Assembly: GCA_021798115.1 (NCBI GenBank)
Contig: JAJZYM010000005.1
Span: 37,221 to 101,220, forward strand
From: Pseudomonadota bacterium
Lineage (GTDB): Bacteria; Pseudomonadota; Gammaproteobacteria; JAKAQQ01
DNA: 64,000 nucleotides
Direction of reading: 5' to 3'
The notes beneath the pieces were generated by a model. That model was given only the letters and a program-made list of their open reading frames with translations. It had not been told where the DNA came from and searched no databases. Within the stretch, counting starts at the first letter, position 1. Each line of letters opens with the position of its first letter. Made by a program: the position numbers and the translations under genes. Of this stretch, positions 26,252 through 36,924 are shown piece by piece.

Positions 26252-27303
26252 AAAAAATCCTGATCCTCGGCGTCAACGGCTTTATTGGACACCACCTTTC
26301 GTCCCGCATCCTCACCACGACGCCGTGGGAGGTCTACGGTATGGATATGGAGAGCGACCGCGTCTCCTCTCTCCTCGGGCACGAACGCTTTCATTTCTTC
26401 GAGGGCGACATTACGATCAATCGTGAGTGGGTGGAATACCACATCAAGAAGTGCGACACCGTTATTCCCCTGGTGGCGATTGCCACGCCGGCAACGTATG
26501 TCCGTGATCCTCTTCGTGTTTTTGAGCTGGATTTCGAAGCCAATCTTCCGATTGTGCGTCAGTGTGTGCGTTACAGGAAGCGCATGGTCTTCCCGTCGAC
26601 GTCCGAGGTCTACGGCATGTGCCCCGACCCCGCCTTCGACCCCTACCGCTCATCTTTCGTTCTGGGCCCCATCCCCAAGCAGCGCTGGATCTACAGCGCC
26701 TCCAAACAGCTTCTCGACCGGATTATCTGGGCCTACGGCGTTCGCGACGAATTCGACTTCACGCTCCTCCGGCCTTTCAATTGGATCGGGCCCGGACTCG
26801 ACAACATTCACACGGCCAAAGAGGGAAGCTCGCGGGTGGTCACCCAATTCCTGGGCAATATCGTTCGCGGTGAACCGATTCGCCTTGTCGACGGGGGTCA
26901 CCAGAAGCGTTGCTACACGTACATCGACGACGGGATCGAAGCCTTGATGCGTATCCTTGAGAACAAGGACGGCACCGCCACACGACGCATCTACAACATC
27001 GGCAATCCCGGCAACGAATATTCCGTCCGGGAACTGGCGGCTCTCATGCTCGAGGTGGCGCAAGAGTTTCCCCGCCTGCAGGAGCATTTGTCTCGTGTGC
27101 GTGTTGTCGAGACCCGCTCGGCGGATTATTACGGTGAGGGTTATCAGGACATCGAGCGCCGTGTTCCGTCCATCGAGAACGCCGAAAAAGAGCTTGGCTG
27201 GCACCCTTCCACCGATCTCCGCACGGCCCTCCGCAAAATCTTTGCCGCTTACGAAGGGGACGCCACGGCGGCACAGGCTCTCGTCGGCGAGAATACCCTC
27301 TAG
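26248..27303 (+). CDS. UDP-glucuronate oxidative decarboxylase (ArnA C-terminal domain as a separate protein)
   Basis: This 351-aa NAD-dependent SDR-fold enzyme oxidises and decarboxylates UDP-glucuronate to UDP-4-keto-pentose, the first committed Arn step. The Rossmann motif ILGVNGFIGHHL, the acid/base pair in PSTSEVYGM (Ser and Glu), YSASKQLLDR with the catalytic Tyr and Lys, and LRPFNWIGPGLDNIH are all as in ArnA. The reading frame is open from 26161, but GTG at 26248 places the start at VKKILILGVNGFIG and overlaps the formyltransferase stop by 4 nt. Splitting of arnA is known in some bacteria. Confidence 0.92.
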   Translation: MKKILILGVNGFIGHHLSSRILTTTPWEVYGMDMESDRVSSLLGHERFHFFEGDITINREWVEYHIKKCDTVIPLVAIATPATYVRDPLRVFELDFEANLPIVRQCVRYRKRMVFPSTSEVYGMCPDPAFDPYRSSFVLGPIPKQRWIYSASKQLLDRIIWAYGVRDEFDFTLLRPFNWIGPGLDNIHTAKEGSSRVVTQFLGNIVRGEPIRLVDGGHQKRCYTYIDDGIEALMRILENKDGTATRRIYNIGNPGNEYSVRELAALMLEVAQEFPRLQEHLSRVRVVETRSADYYGEGYQDIERRVPSIENAEKELGWHPSTDLRTALRKIFAAYEGDATAAQALVGENTL

Positions 27304-27310
27304 CTTGCCC

Positions 27311-28204
27311 ATGCGCGTGGCCCTCAAGGTGGACGTCGATACGTACCGCGGGACGCGTGAAGGGCTCCCGCGCCTCCGGCGGCTCTTCGCTCGCCTGGGT
27401 ATTCGGGCCAGTTTCTTTTTTACTCTCGGGCCCGACCACACCGGTCGCCGTCTCGTCCGGGCGTTCCGGCCGGAATTTCTGCGCAAGGTCCGCCGAACCT
27501 CCGTCGTGGCCAACTACGGTGTGCGGACCCTGCTCTACGGAATTTTGCTTCCCGGCCCGGTGATCGGGCGGGCTTGCCGCGATGAGCTCCGCACTCTTGA
27601 ACAGGAAGGGCACGAGGTCGGACTCCACGTCTACGATCACAGCCTCTGGCAGGATCACGTCCGCTACCGCGACGCGGACTGGACCCGTCGGCAGATCGAA
27701 AAGGGCATGGTCGCCTTCCGTGACATCTGGGCCCGTGACCCCGCGGGTCACGCCGCGGCCGGCTGGCAGATCAACGAGGCGACACTCGAACTGGAAGAGG
27801 CTTTGGGATTCCGCTACGCCAGCGATTGTCGCGGCAGAGGTGGCCCCTTCTACCCGTCTTGGAACGGTCGGGTCTTCCGTTGCCCCCAGCTCCCCACCAG
27901 TCTGCCGACGCTCGACGAAGTTCTCGGACGCGACGGCGTGAACGGCGTGAACTTCCCCCAATATTTTGAACGGCTGCTGCTGGATGCCCCCGAAGATCAC
28001 GTCCACACTCTTCACGCCGAACTCGAAGGGGGACATTACCTCGAGGGTTTCGAGCGGTTGCTTCATCTCTGGCGCACGCACGGTGCCGAGTTCGAGACTC
28101 TCGAAGAGCGTCTCGCACGCCAGCCCTCGGGAAATCTCCCCGTTCGCCCTCTGGCCTGGGCGACAATTCCCGGCCGTGCGGGGCAACTCGCCAGCGTCGC
28201 CTGA
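27311..28204 (+). CDS. arnD: 4-deoxy-4-formamido-L-arabinose-phosphoundecaprenol deformylase
   Basis: This 297-aa NodB-type deacetylase removes the formyl group from undecaprenyl-phosphate-L-Ara4FN, which drives the pathway forward. It starts MRVALKVDVDTYRGTREG, giving the catalytic Asp and metal-binding Asp of the NodB fold. The His pair in EVGLHVYDHSLWQDHV and the later GWQINEATLELEEALGF and SDCRGRGGPF match ArnD. ATG at 27311 is 7 nt after the previous stop; the frame upstream is a shadow of the decarboxylase gene. Last gene of the operon. Confidence 0.92.
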   Translation: MRVALKVDVDTYRGTREGLPRLRRLFARLGIRASFFFTLGPDHTGRRLVRAFRPEFLRKVRRTSVVANYGVRTLLYGILLPGPVIGRACRDELRTLEQEGHEVGLHVYDHSLWQDHVRYRDADWTRRQIEKGMVAFRDIWARDPAGHAAAGWQINEATLELEEALGFRYASDCRGRGGPFYPSWNGRVFRCPQLPTSLPTLDEVLGRDGVNGVNFPQYFERLLLDAPEDHVHTLHAELEGGHYLEGFERLLHLWRTHGAEFETLEERLARQPSGNLPVRPLAWATIPGRAGQLASVA

Positions 28205-28245
28205 AATTCTGACCCCTTCGCCCACCCACCTCAGAGAATTGCCCC

Positions 28246-29517
28246 ATGCCCGCCTCTCAAACCAGCGCCCCAACTTACGTCTATCCCGCCCAAGGGCAAA
28301 AGATCCGTTACGAACAAGGCCGTCTGATCGTCCCCGACGAGCCGCTGATCGGCTACGTCGAGGGTGACGGCATCGGTGTCGACATCACGCCCGTGTGCCT
28401 CAAAATCTGCGACCGTGCCGTTGAGCAGAGCTACGGGGGTCGGCGACGTATCCGCTGGGTTGAGCTTTTGATGGGTGAAAAAGCCGCTTCTCGGCTCGGT
28501 GGGGACTACTTCCCCGCCGCCACGTTGGACGCCATGCGTGATCTTCTGGTATCGATCAAGGGACCCCTGACCACCCCCGTCGGCGGGGGATTCCGTTCCC
28601 TCAACGTCGCCTTGAGGCAGGAGTTGGACCTGTTCGCCTGCGTACGACCCGTCCGCTACTATCCCGGTGTTCCGTCGCCGCTGCGGGAACCCGAAAAGAT
28701 CGATGTCGTCATTTTTCGTGAAAACACCGAGGACGTCTATGCCGGCATCGAATACCCGCCGGGCACGCCCGAAAACGAAAAACTGACGCGTCTTCTCCGT
28801 GACGAGTTTCACGCCCGCTTTTTCGACGCCAGCGCGCTCGGGATCAAGCCCATGTCCGCCTTCGGCAGCAAGCGGCTGATCCGCAAAGCGATTCGTTACG
28901 CGCTTGATCACGGCCGTCGCAGTGTGACGCTCGTGCACAAGGGCAACATCATGAAATACACCGAAGGGGCGTTCCGTCAGTGGGGCTACGATCTCGCGCG
29001 TGAGGAATTTCCAGACTCTGTGGTGACCGAAGACGATGTCCAGAATCGCCACGGTGGACGTGTTCCCGAAGGCAAGATCGTGCTCAAGGACCGCATCGCC
29101 GACATCATGTTTCAGATGATGCTTCTCCGTCCCGACGAATTCGATGTCATCGCAACGCCAAACCTCAACGGGGATTATCTTTCCGACGCCGTCGCGGCCG
29201 AGGTCGGGGGGGTCGGCATTGCTCCGGGAGCCAACATCAGCGATCGTGTGGCCATTTTCGAAGCGACGCACGGAACCGCGCCCAGGCACGCGGGCAAAAA
29301 CGTTGTCAACCCCGGATCCCTCCTTTTCTCGATGGTCATGCTGCTCGAGCACATCGGTTGGACCGAGGCGGCCGAAGTGATCCGGCGGGCGTACGTGCGC
29401 ACCATCGCTGATGGGATCGTCACGTACGATTTCGCACGTCTCAAGCCCGGCTCGAAGGAAGTCTCGACCAGCGCCTTTGGGGACGCCCTTTGCGATCGCC
29501 TCGGGCGTAAGAGCTGA
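28246..29517 (+). CDS. icd: Isocitrate dehydrogenase (NADP-type)
   Basis: The 423-aa homodimeric TCA-cycle enzyme makes 2-oxoglutarate and CO2. VEGDGIGVDITPV begins the fold; FRSLNVALRQ holds the substrate-binding Ser that IDH kinase targets in E. coli; YAGIEY, KGNIMKYTEGAF and NLNGDYLSD carry metal and substrate ligands. At the coenzyme site HGTAPRHAG has Arg-His where E. coli has Lys-Tyr, while VTYDFARL keeps Tyr and Arg that bind the 2'-phosphate. I therefore call it NADP-dependent, with some doubt. It follows arnD by 41 nt and may have its own promoter. Length matches E. coli (416 aa). Confidence 0.93.
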   Translation: MPASQTSAPTYVYPAQGQKIRYEQGRLIVPDEPLIGYVEGDGIGVDITPVCLKICDRAVEQSYGGRRRIRWVELLMGEKAASRLGGDYFPAATLDAMRDLLVSIKGPLTTPVGGGFRSLNVALRQELDLFACVRPVRYYPGVPSPLREPEKIDVVIFRENTEDVYAGIEYPPGTPENEKLTRLLRDEFHARFFDASALGIKPMSAFGSKRLIRKAIRYALDHGRRSVTLVHKGNIMKYTEGAFRQWGYDLAREEFPDSVVTEDDVQNRHGGRVPEGKIVLKDRIADIMFQMMLLRPDEFDVIATPNLNGDYLSDAVAAEVGGVGIAPGANISDRVAIFEATHGTAPRHAGKNVVNPGSLLFSMVMLLEHIGWTEAAEVIRRAYVRTIADGIVTYDFARLKPGSKEVSTSAFGDALCDRLGRKS

Positions 29518-29572
29518 TCCCGTGTCCCCTCCTCGGGAGAATGGTGCGGCCGGCGAAGTCCACGCGCAGGCC

Positions 29573-32500
29573 ATGCTCTTCCGCACGCCTCCGCCCCTTG
29601 AACGTGAGGAACTCCATCGGCTCACGCTGGCGGACGAGGACGAACTCGTGGGTGCGCTTCTCACCGAACCGCCACTCGACGAGCGCGCACGTGAACTGGC
29701 CAGTCTCCGTGCCCAACGCTACGTGCTCGAGGTTCGCCGTCGGCATGGCACCGGTCGCGGCTTCGAAGCGTTGCTGCACGAGTACGACCTTTCCTCTGAC
29801 GAGGGCGTCGTCCTTATGTGTCTCGCCGAAGCGCTCCTGCGGATCCCGGACGGTGCCACACAGGATCTATTGATTCGCGACAAGTTGGGTCAGGCCCGGT
29901 TCGCAGACCACGTGGGTCGCGGTGGATCGCTTTGGGTCAACGCCAGCGCTTGGGGCCTGACTCTGACCGGGAAGATCGTGGCGGGCGGTGGGGACTGGGG
30001 CGAGCGAGGGGAGAGCGTTCTCAAGCGCTGGATCGCTCGTGCGGGCGAACCGGTGGTCCGCTCGGCGCTCGTGCGGGCGATGAAGATGATGGGCGAACAT
30101 TTCGTCATGGCCTCCTCCATGGTCGATGCGAAGCGACGGCTGCGCCGGGGTTGGTTGTACTCGTTCGACATGCTCGGTGAAGCAGCCCTCACTCGTGAGG
30201 ACGCGGAACGATACTTCGTGTCGTACCGCGAGGCCATTCGTGCCGCGGCCGGGTTCGCCGGGGAGGGGGACGATCCCTTGAGCCGTCACGGTGTTTCGGT
30301 CAAACTCTCGGCGCTCTATCCACGTTACGAATTCGCCCGGCGTGAGGATGTTCTCCGCGAACTCGGCCCTGTTCTTGCCGAACTCCTCGCAGAGGCGCGT
30401 CGCGGCGGCGTCCCCTTGACCGTGGATGCGGAGGAAGCCGCCCGTCTTGAGATTTCTCTCGAGCTCATTCTCGGGCTTCACGCCTCCGGTGGAGAGGACG
30501 ACGGCATTCTGGGGCTTGCCGTCCAGGCGTACAGCAAACGCACCCTTGCTCTCGTTCGCCTGCTTGCGGGTGTGGCCCGTGAGCGTCGTCGACGGTTGAG
30601 TGTGCGTCTCGTCAAAGGGGCTTACTGGGACAGCGAGATCAAGACGGCCCAGTACGAGGGCTTGAGCGATTACCCCGTTTTTACCCGCAAAGCCGCGACC
30701 GACGTTTCCTATCTCCACTGTGCACGGGCCCTTCTCGAAGCCTCCCCCTGGCTCTACCCGCAGTTTGCCACGCACAACGCGCACAGTGTAGCGTCGGTGC
30801 TTGAAATGGCCCGAAGTCGGCGTGTCCGCTTCGAGTTCCAGAAGCTCTACGGCATGGGCGATGCGCTCTACGAGGTGGCCCGTGAGGACGACGATATGCA
30901 CGAGGTTCCCGTTCGCGTCTACGCTCCGGTCGGCGCGTACCACGATCTTTTGCCTTATCTCGTCCGCCGTCTTCTGGAGAATGGCGCCAACAGCTCCTTC
31001 GTCAATGGTCTCCAGGATCCCGAGACGCCGGTCGAGCGGTTGGTCCGTGATCCGTTCGATGCTCTTTCGGCGGTCCGTGTGAAGCGTCACCCGCGGATTC
31101 CTCCGCCGCCTCGGCTTTACGGAGATTCGCGGCGAAATTCCCGGGGGATCAACCGGCACGATACGGTCACTCTTCTCGACCTGTCCCGCGGCCTGGAAGC
31201 CGCTCTCGAGACTTCCCACGAAGCCCATCCCGTGGTTGCCGGCGAGCGCCGCCCTGGCCGTGCGCGGCCGTGCCGGTCACCGTCGGACCTACGCGCCCTT
31301 CTCGGGACCGTGCACGAGGTGACCGGGCGTGAAACGGTCGAGGAAGCGGTGGGTATCGCCCGTGGCGCACAGCCCGCCTGGAACGCCCGCGGCGGGGAAG
31401 AGCGCGCGCGCCTTCTCGAAGCCGCCGCCGATCGTTTCGAGGACGCCTACCCGGAACTGCTGGCTCTGGTGATGCGGGAAGCCGGCAAAACCTTGCGCGA
31501 CGGTATCGCCGAAGTCCGTGAGGCGATCGATTATCTCCGCTACTACGCCGCTTGCGCGCGCCGCGATTTCTCGTCCCCCCTTGTGCTTCCGGGACCCACA
31601 GGAGAACGCAACGAGCTCTGGTGGGAGGGGCGCGGCGTTTTTGCCTGCATCAGCCCGTGGAACTTTCCGCTCGCCATCTTCACCGGCCAGGTGGCCGCGG
31701 CCCTGGCTGCGGGTAACAGCGTTGTGGCCAAACCCGCCGAGCAGACGCCGCTCGTGGCGTCGCGTGCGGTGGCGCTGCTTCACGCTTCAGGAATTCCGGC
31801 GGAGGTCCTGGCGTTTCTCCCCGGCGACGGGCCCGCGGTCGGCGGACCGTTGTGCGCTGACCCGCGCCTTGCCGGCGTGGCCTTTACGGGCTCTACGGCC
31901 ACCGCCCGCCTCATCGCCCGTGCTCTCGCTGCCCGGGAAGGACCTCTGGCCACATTGATCGCGGAGACCGGTGGGCTCAATGCCATGATCGTCGACAGTT
32001 CGGCCTTGCCCGAACAGGTCGTCCTCGATGTCGTCGAATCCGCCTTTCAGTCCGCCGGCCAGCGTTGCTCGGCGCTTCGCCTGCTCTGTCTCCAGGACGA
32101 GGTGGCCTCCCGAATCCTCGATATGCTCGTGGGCCATATGGGCCTTCTTCGCCTTGGAGATCCCCGCTGGCTTGATGTCGATGTGGGCCCTGTGATCGAT
32201 GAGGAGGCTCGCGACCGTCTGTGGTCGTACGTCGAGGAACGTCGTCGAGAGGGCCGCGTTCTTCACGAACTCGCCTTGACCGACGAGTGCGCCTATGGAA
32301 CGTTTATGCCACCCGTTTTGGTCAAGGTCGAACGCGTGTCGGACATTCCGGGAGAAGTGTTCGGGCCGGTTCTTCACGTGCTGCGTTATCGTCGCGAGGA
32401 TCTCCGCGATCTCATGGCCGATCTCCGCGCGACCGATTACGGTCTTACCTTCGGCGTCCACTCGCGTGTCGACGTGCGGGCCCGAGCCCTCTGGCGGGAG

Positions 32501-32710
32501 AGTCTGGCGGGCAACACCTACGTGAACCGCAACATGATCGGTGCGGTGGTGGGGGTCCAGCCCTTTGGCGGCCAAGGGCTGTCCGGAACCGGCCCCAAGG
32601 CCGGAGGGCCGCATTACCTCCACCGCTTTGCCGTGGAACGGACCCTGACCATCAACACCGCAGCGGCGGGTGGGAATGCGAGCCTTCTCAACCAAGAAGA
32701 AGACGCTTGA
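29573..32710 (+). CDS. putA: Bifunctional proline dehydrogenase / P5C dehydrogenase
   Basis: The enzyme is about 1045 aa and oxidises proline to glutamate in two steps with FAD and NAD. The N-terminal PRODH barrel shows GRGGSLWVNASAWGLTLTGK, KLSALYPRYE and RLVKGAYWDSEIK. The C-terminal aldehyde dehydrogenase has FACISPWNFPLAIFTGQ, the general base in IAETGGLNAM, the catalytic Cys in SAGQRCSALR and the end motif GAVVGVQPFGGQGLSGTGP. The ribbon-helix-helix repressor domain and the C-terminal extra domain of the 1320-aa E. coli protein are absent, so it is the short catalytic type. ATG at 29573 or GTG at 29522 could start it; neither has a clear ribosome site. It follows icd closely. Confidence 0.93.
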   Translation: MLFRTPPPLEREELHRLTLADEDELVGALLTEPPLDERARELASLRAQRYVLEVRRRHGTGRGFEALLHEYDLSSDEGVVLMCLAEALLRIPDGATQDLLIRDKLGQARFADHVGRGGSLWVNASAWGLTLTGKIVAGGGDWGERGESVLKRWIARAGEPVVRSALVRAMKMMGEHFVMASSMVDAKRRLRRGWLYSFDMLGEAALTREDAERYFVSYREAIRAAAGFAGEGDDPLSRHGVSVKLSALYPRYEFARREDVLRELGPVLAELLAEARRGGVPLTVDAEEAARLEISLELILGLHASGGEDDGILGLAVQAYSKRTLALVRLLAGVARERRRRLSVRLVKGAYWDSEIKTAQYEGLSDYPVFTRKAATDVSYLHCARALLEASPWLYPQFATHNAHSVASVLEMARSRRVRFEFQKLYGMGDALYEVAREDDDMHEVPVRVYAPVGAYHDLLPYLVRRLLENGANSSFVNGLQDPETPVERLVRDPFDALSAVRVKRHPRIPPPPRLYGDSRRNSRGINRHDTVTLLDLSRGLEAALETSHEAHPVVAGERRPGRARPCRSPSDLRALLGTVHEVTGRETVEEAVGIARGAQPAWNARGGEERARLLEAAADRFEDAYPELLALVMREAGKTLRDGIAEVREAIDYLRYYAACARRDFSSPLVLPGPTGERNELWWEGRGVFACISPWNFPLAIFTGQVAAALAAGNSVVAKPAEQTPLVASRAVALLHASGIPAEVLAFLPGDGPAVGGPLCADPRLAGVAFTGSTATARLIARALAAREGPLATLIAETGGLNAMIVDSSALPEQVVLDVVESAFQSAGQRCSALRLLCLQDEVASRILDMLVGHMGLLRLGDPRWLDVDVGPVIDEEARDRLWSYVEERRREGRVLHELALTDECAYGTFMPPVLVKVERVSDIPGEVFGPVLHVLRYRREDLRDLMADLRATDYGLTFGVHSRVDVRARALWRESLAGNTYVNRNMIGAVVGVQPFGGQGLSGTGPKAGGPHYLHRFAVERTLTINTAAAGGNASLLNQEEDA

Positions 32711-32758
32711 GGCGACGTGATTCCTTCGTCATCCGGTGGTTGGCGCCGTCCGGCCGGG

Positions 32759-32767
32759 TGCTACACT
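32759..32767 (+). promoter_or_regulatory. Extended -10 element that would make sdaA leaderless
   Basis: TGcTACACT has a TGn extension and a 4/6 match to TATAAT. Transcription would begin about 7 nt later, at or next to the sdaA ATG (32775). I see no Shine-Dalgarno before that ATG. No good -35 is visible. Confidence 0.35.
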
Positions 32768-32774
32768 AGCGCCC

Positions 32775-34139
<1,365 letters not shown>

Positions 34140-34183
34140 ACCGTCTGGGCCGACGTCGGGAGAAGCCGGCATCCGTTCCACCG

Positions 34184-36859
34184 ATGCTCACTCACGACTT
34201 GCGCGCACGAACGCGCCACCATCTCTTCCCGGCGCTCGCCGCGGCACTCGTTCTGAGTGTGACCCTCTTGTCGCTCGTGCGTGTCCTGGATCTCCAGCGC
34301 CGGGAGGACCATGATCGTTTCCGGATCGAGACCCGCACGGCTCTCGAAACCCTCCAGACACGTGTTCGTTACCAAGAACGCCTTCTTGACGCGGTAGCCG
34401 CGCTCTACGACGTGGCTCCGAGACATCAGCTGTCATCGGCCACCTGGTATCGTTTCATCCACAAACTGGAGCCGCTCGCACCTTCTCCAGGCCTCGTGGC
34501 GGTGATGCATATTCATGGTCCGGCGCGGGGGGAAGCCCCTCACTGCGTCGTCGACCGCTATTGGCCGAAGAACGTGGCCGCCAAGGTTGTGGGCGTCGAC
34601 GCCTGCGCCAACAGGCGTGTTCGACGCCTTCTCCTGCGGCCCGGGCGACGTCGAGCGATTCGCTCGACGGTCCCGTTTCGGGTGTGGGGGCTCCACGATC
34701 ACCCGACCGTCGGCATCGTTTTGGTTCGCTCGCTCGCCAAGGCGGGCGGACGTGCCCGTTCCCCGGGGTGGGTCTCGCTCGTCCTCTCGCTTCCACGCCT
34801 CGTCGGGCGGATCAGCGATGACCATTTCCTCCGCGTGGGTCTGGCGCCGCTGTCGTGGACCACCGGGTATTTCGAAGACGGAGCGAGCGGCCGAGGGGGG
34901 GGCTCGAAGGGCGTGTTCTCTGTCCGCCTTCGTCTCGAACGCGATCTCATGATCGGTCGACGTCCCTGGCGTGCCGATTTCGTCCGCGTCTACCACGCCG
35001 GGGTGCTTCCGGCCATTCTTCTCGCGGCGGGCCTGGCCGTGGCCGTTCTCGTCTATCTCCTCGTCTTCCTCTCCGTTCGCACGCAGGTCCGGGCCGCCTC
35101 CCTGGCCGAGAAACTGACCGCGCGACTCAACCGTAACCTGGAACTCCTCCGCTCGATCACCAACAACGTGACGGAAGGGATTTACCGGAGCAGCCCGGAA
35201 GGGGCCATTCTTTTCTGTAACCGGGCGTTGGCGCAGATTTTTGGCTACTCCAACCTCCGTGATCTCCTGGAGTCCGATCCGGCCCGCCTGTATGTTCATC
35301 CCGAGCGCCGCAAGGAACTCCTTGCGCTTCTCAAACGCAACACGAGCTACGAGCGGGTGGAGGTCGAGATGCAGCGCCGCAACGGCGAGCGGTTCGTGGC
35401 GCTCGAAAGCGCACGGGCCACGTTTGGTCTCGACGGGCGGATTCACCACATCGACGGTGTGATTTCGGACGTGACCACCCTTCGTCAGGCGGAAAGCCGC
35501 GCCGTTTATCTGGACCAGTACGACAAACACACCGGGCTGCCCAACCGGACCTTGGCTCTCGACCGGATCCATCAGGCCGTCGAGTCGTCCCGCCGCGACG
35601 GGAGTCTGGTGGTGGTCACCGATTTTGATCTCGATCGCTTCATCGCCGTCAACGATCTCCACGGGCAGGATGTGGGCGACGCGCTGCTCCGCGATCTGGG
35701 AAAGAATCTCCAGGCGATCGACATGCATGAGACCAGTGTGGCCCGGATCGGTGAAGACGAGTTTCTGTCTGTGGCCGTGCTTCCCGCGCAAAATTACACC
35801 GAAATCCTGTTGCTGGTCGAGCGGCTGCACGAAGCGGTGGCGGCCGCCTACGGGCGGCACGCCCCGGACGTGGGCGGGACGGCGGCCGTCGGTGTCAGCC
35901 TGTTTCCAGCCGACGCGCATTCCGAGGAAGAGCTTCTTCTGCACGCGGGGGCGGCTCTCCGTGAGGCCAAGAGCCGTTCGCCAGGTTCGGTCGTCTTCTA
36001 CAGCGCTGAAACCCACGCGGCGGCACTCAACGAGACGAAGATTGTTCATCGCCTGCGCGATCTTGCCGCCTCGGACCGTTTCACCTGCGCGTTTCAGCCC
36101 GTGGTCGATCTCGAGATCCGCCGTGTTGTGGCCCTCGAGGCCTTGGCCCGCTGGCCGCACGACGCGCTGCCTCTCGTGAGCCCCGACGTGTTTGTGCCTC
36201 TTGCCGAACGATACCGTCTCATCGGACGCATCGAGGAGGCCGTTTGGAGACAGGCGTTTCTGGCCTGGCAACAATGGCGTGAGCAGCCGTGGGGGCCGAG
36301 GGGTCTTCACGTCAATGTTTCTCTCCGTCACCTGACCGAAGACGATTTCGAGGCACGGTTTCTTGCTCTGCTCGCGGATACCGCGATGTCCCCGCACGAG
36401 CTCGTCGTCGAACTCACGGAGACGAATTTCCTGGAGCATCCCGAGCGGGTCCGTGAGATCTTCGGACGTTTGACGGATCACGGTGTCCGCATCGCCATCG
36501 ACGATTTCGGGACGGGCTACTCGGGTCTGAGCCTCTTGCGCCGTTTTCCGGTGGCGGTTCTCAAAGTTGATCGTTCTTGTGTCGACAACGTGGCGGACGA
36601 TCCCGGAGCTCAGGTGATCGCCCGTGCGGTCGCGGGCCTGGCGGCCGATCTCTCGCTCGAACTCGTGGCCGAGGGGGTCGAACGCGCGGTGGACAGGGAT
36701 GTTCTCGTCGGCTTCGGCTACAAACGTTTTCAAGGTTTTCTTTACGCTCCTCCTCTGGCGGCGGAAGACGTGCCGGGATTCGCGGCGTCGTTCGGTGAGC
36801 AACCGTTCCCGGGGACGGAGCGTCCGACCGAGGGCGGGTCCGACCGAGGGCGGGATTGA
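34184..36859 (+). CDS. CHASE-PAS-GGDEF-EAL membrane sensor, probable phosphodiesterase
   Basis: The product has 891 aa. TM1 (residues about 14-32) and TM2 (about 278-302) enclose a periplasmic CHASE-type sensor domain (YQERLLDAVAALYDV near its start). A PAS domain follows (about 325-440, NNVTEGIYRSSPEGAILFCN), then a GGDEF domain (about 450-605) in which the motif reads GEDEF (residues 523-527), and an EAL domain (about 620-880) with ALEALARW, ELTETNFLEHPE, IDDFGTGYSGL, LKVDRSC and VAEGVE. The EAL half looks complete; the altered GGDEF motif argues against cyclase activity. The frame is open from 33914, but ATG at 34184 starts just before TM1. The TGA overlaps a possible TTG start of the amidase. 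Confidence 0.85.
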   Translation: MLTHDLRARTRHHLFPALAAALVLSVTLLSLVRVLDLQRREDHDRFRIETRTALETLQTRVRYQERLLDAVAALYDVAPRHQLSSATWYRFIHKLEPLAPSPGLVAVMHIHGPARGEAPHCVVDRYWPKNVAAKVVGVDACANRRVRRLLLRPGRRRAIRSTVPFRVWGLHDHPTVGIVLVRSLAKAGGRARSPGWVSLVLSLPRLVGRISDDHFLRVGLAPLSWTTGYFEDGASGRGGGSKGVFSVRLRLERDLMIGRRPWRADFVRVYHAGVLPAILLAAGLAVAVLVYLLVFLSVRTQVRAASLAEKLTARLNRNLELLRSITNNVTEGIYRSSPEGAILFCNRALAQIFGYSNLRDLLESDPARLYVHPERRKELLALLKRNTSYERVEVEMQRRNGERFVALESARATFGLDGRIHHIDGVISDVTTLRQAESRAVYLDQYDKHTGLPNRTLALDRIHQAVESSRRDGSLVVVTDFDLDRFIAVNDLHGQDVGDALLRDLGKNLQAIDMHETSVARIGEDEFLSVAVLPAQNYTEILLLVERLHEAVAAAYGRHAPDVGGTAAVGVSLFPADAHSEEELLLHAGAALREAKSRSPGSVVFYSAETHAAALNETKIVHRLRDLAASDRFTCAFQPVVDLEIRRVVALEALARWPHDALPLVSPDVFVPLAERYRLIGRIEEAVWRQAFLAWQQWREQPWGPRGLHVNVSLRHLTEDDFEARFLALLADTAMSPHELVVELTETNFLEHPERVREIFGRLTDHGVRIAIDDFGTGYSGLSLLRRFPVAVLKVDRSCVDNVADDPGAQVIARAVAGLAADLSLELVAEGVERAVDRDVLVGFGYKRFQGFLYAPPLAAEDVPGFAASFGEQPFPGTERPTEGGSDRGRD

Positions 36860-36924
36860 CGAAAAGAACGCTCAAGGCTAAGCTCATCCAGGCTCCAATC
36901 CGGAACGCGAGAAGGTATCCCATC

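Noticed and set aside
34436..36802. Long minus-strand open frame (789 codons) opposite the CHASE-GGDEF-EAL gene
   Set aside because: It mirrors a high-G+C coding gene with clear domains; the antisense translation has no motifs.
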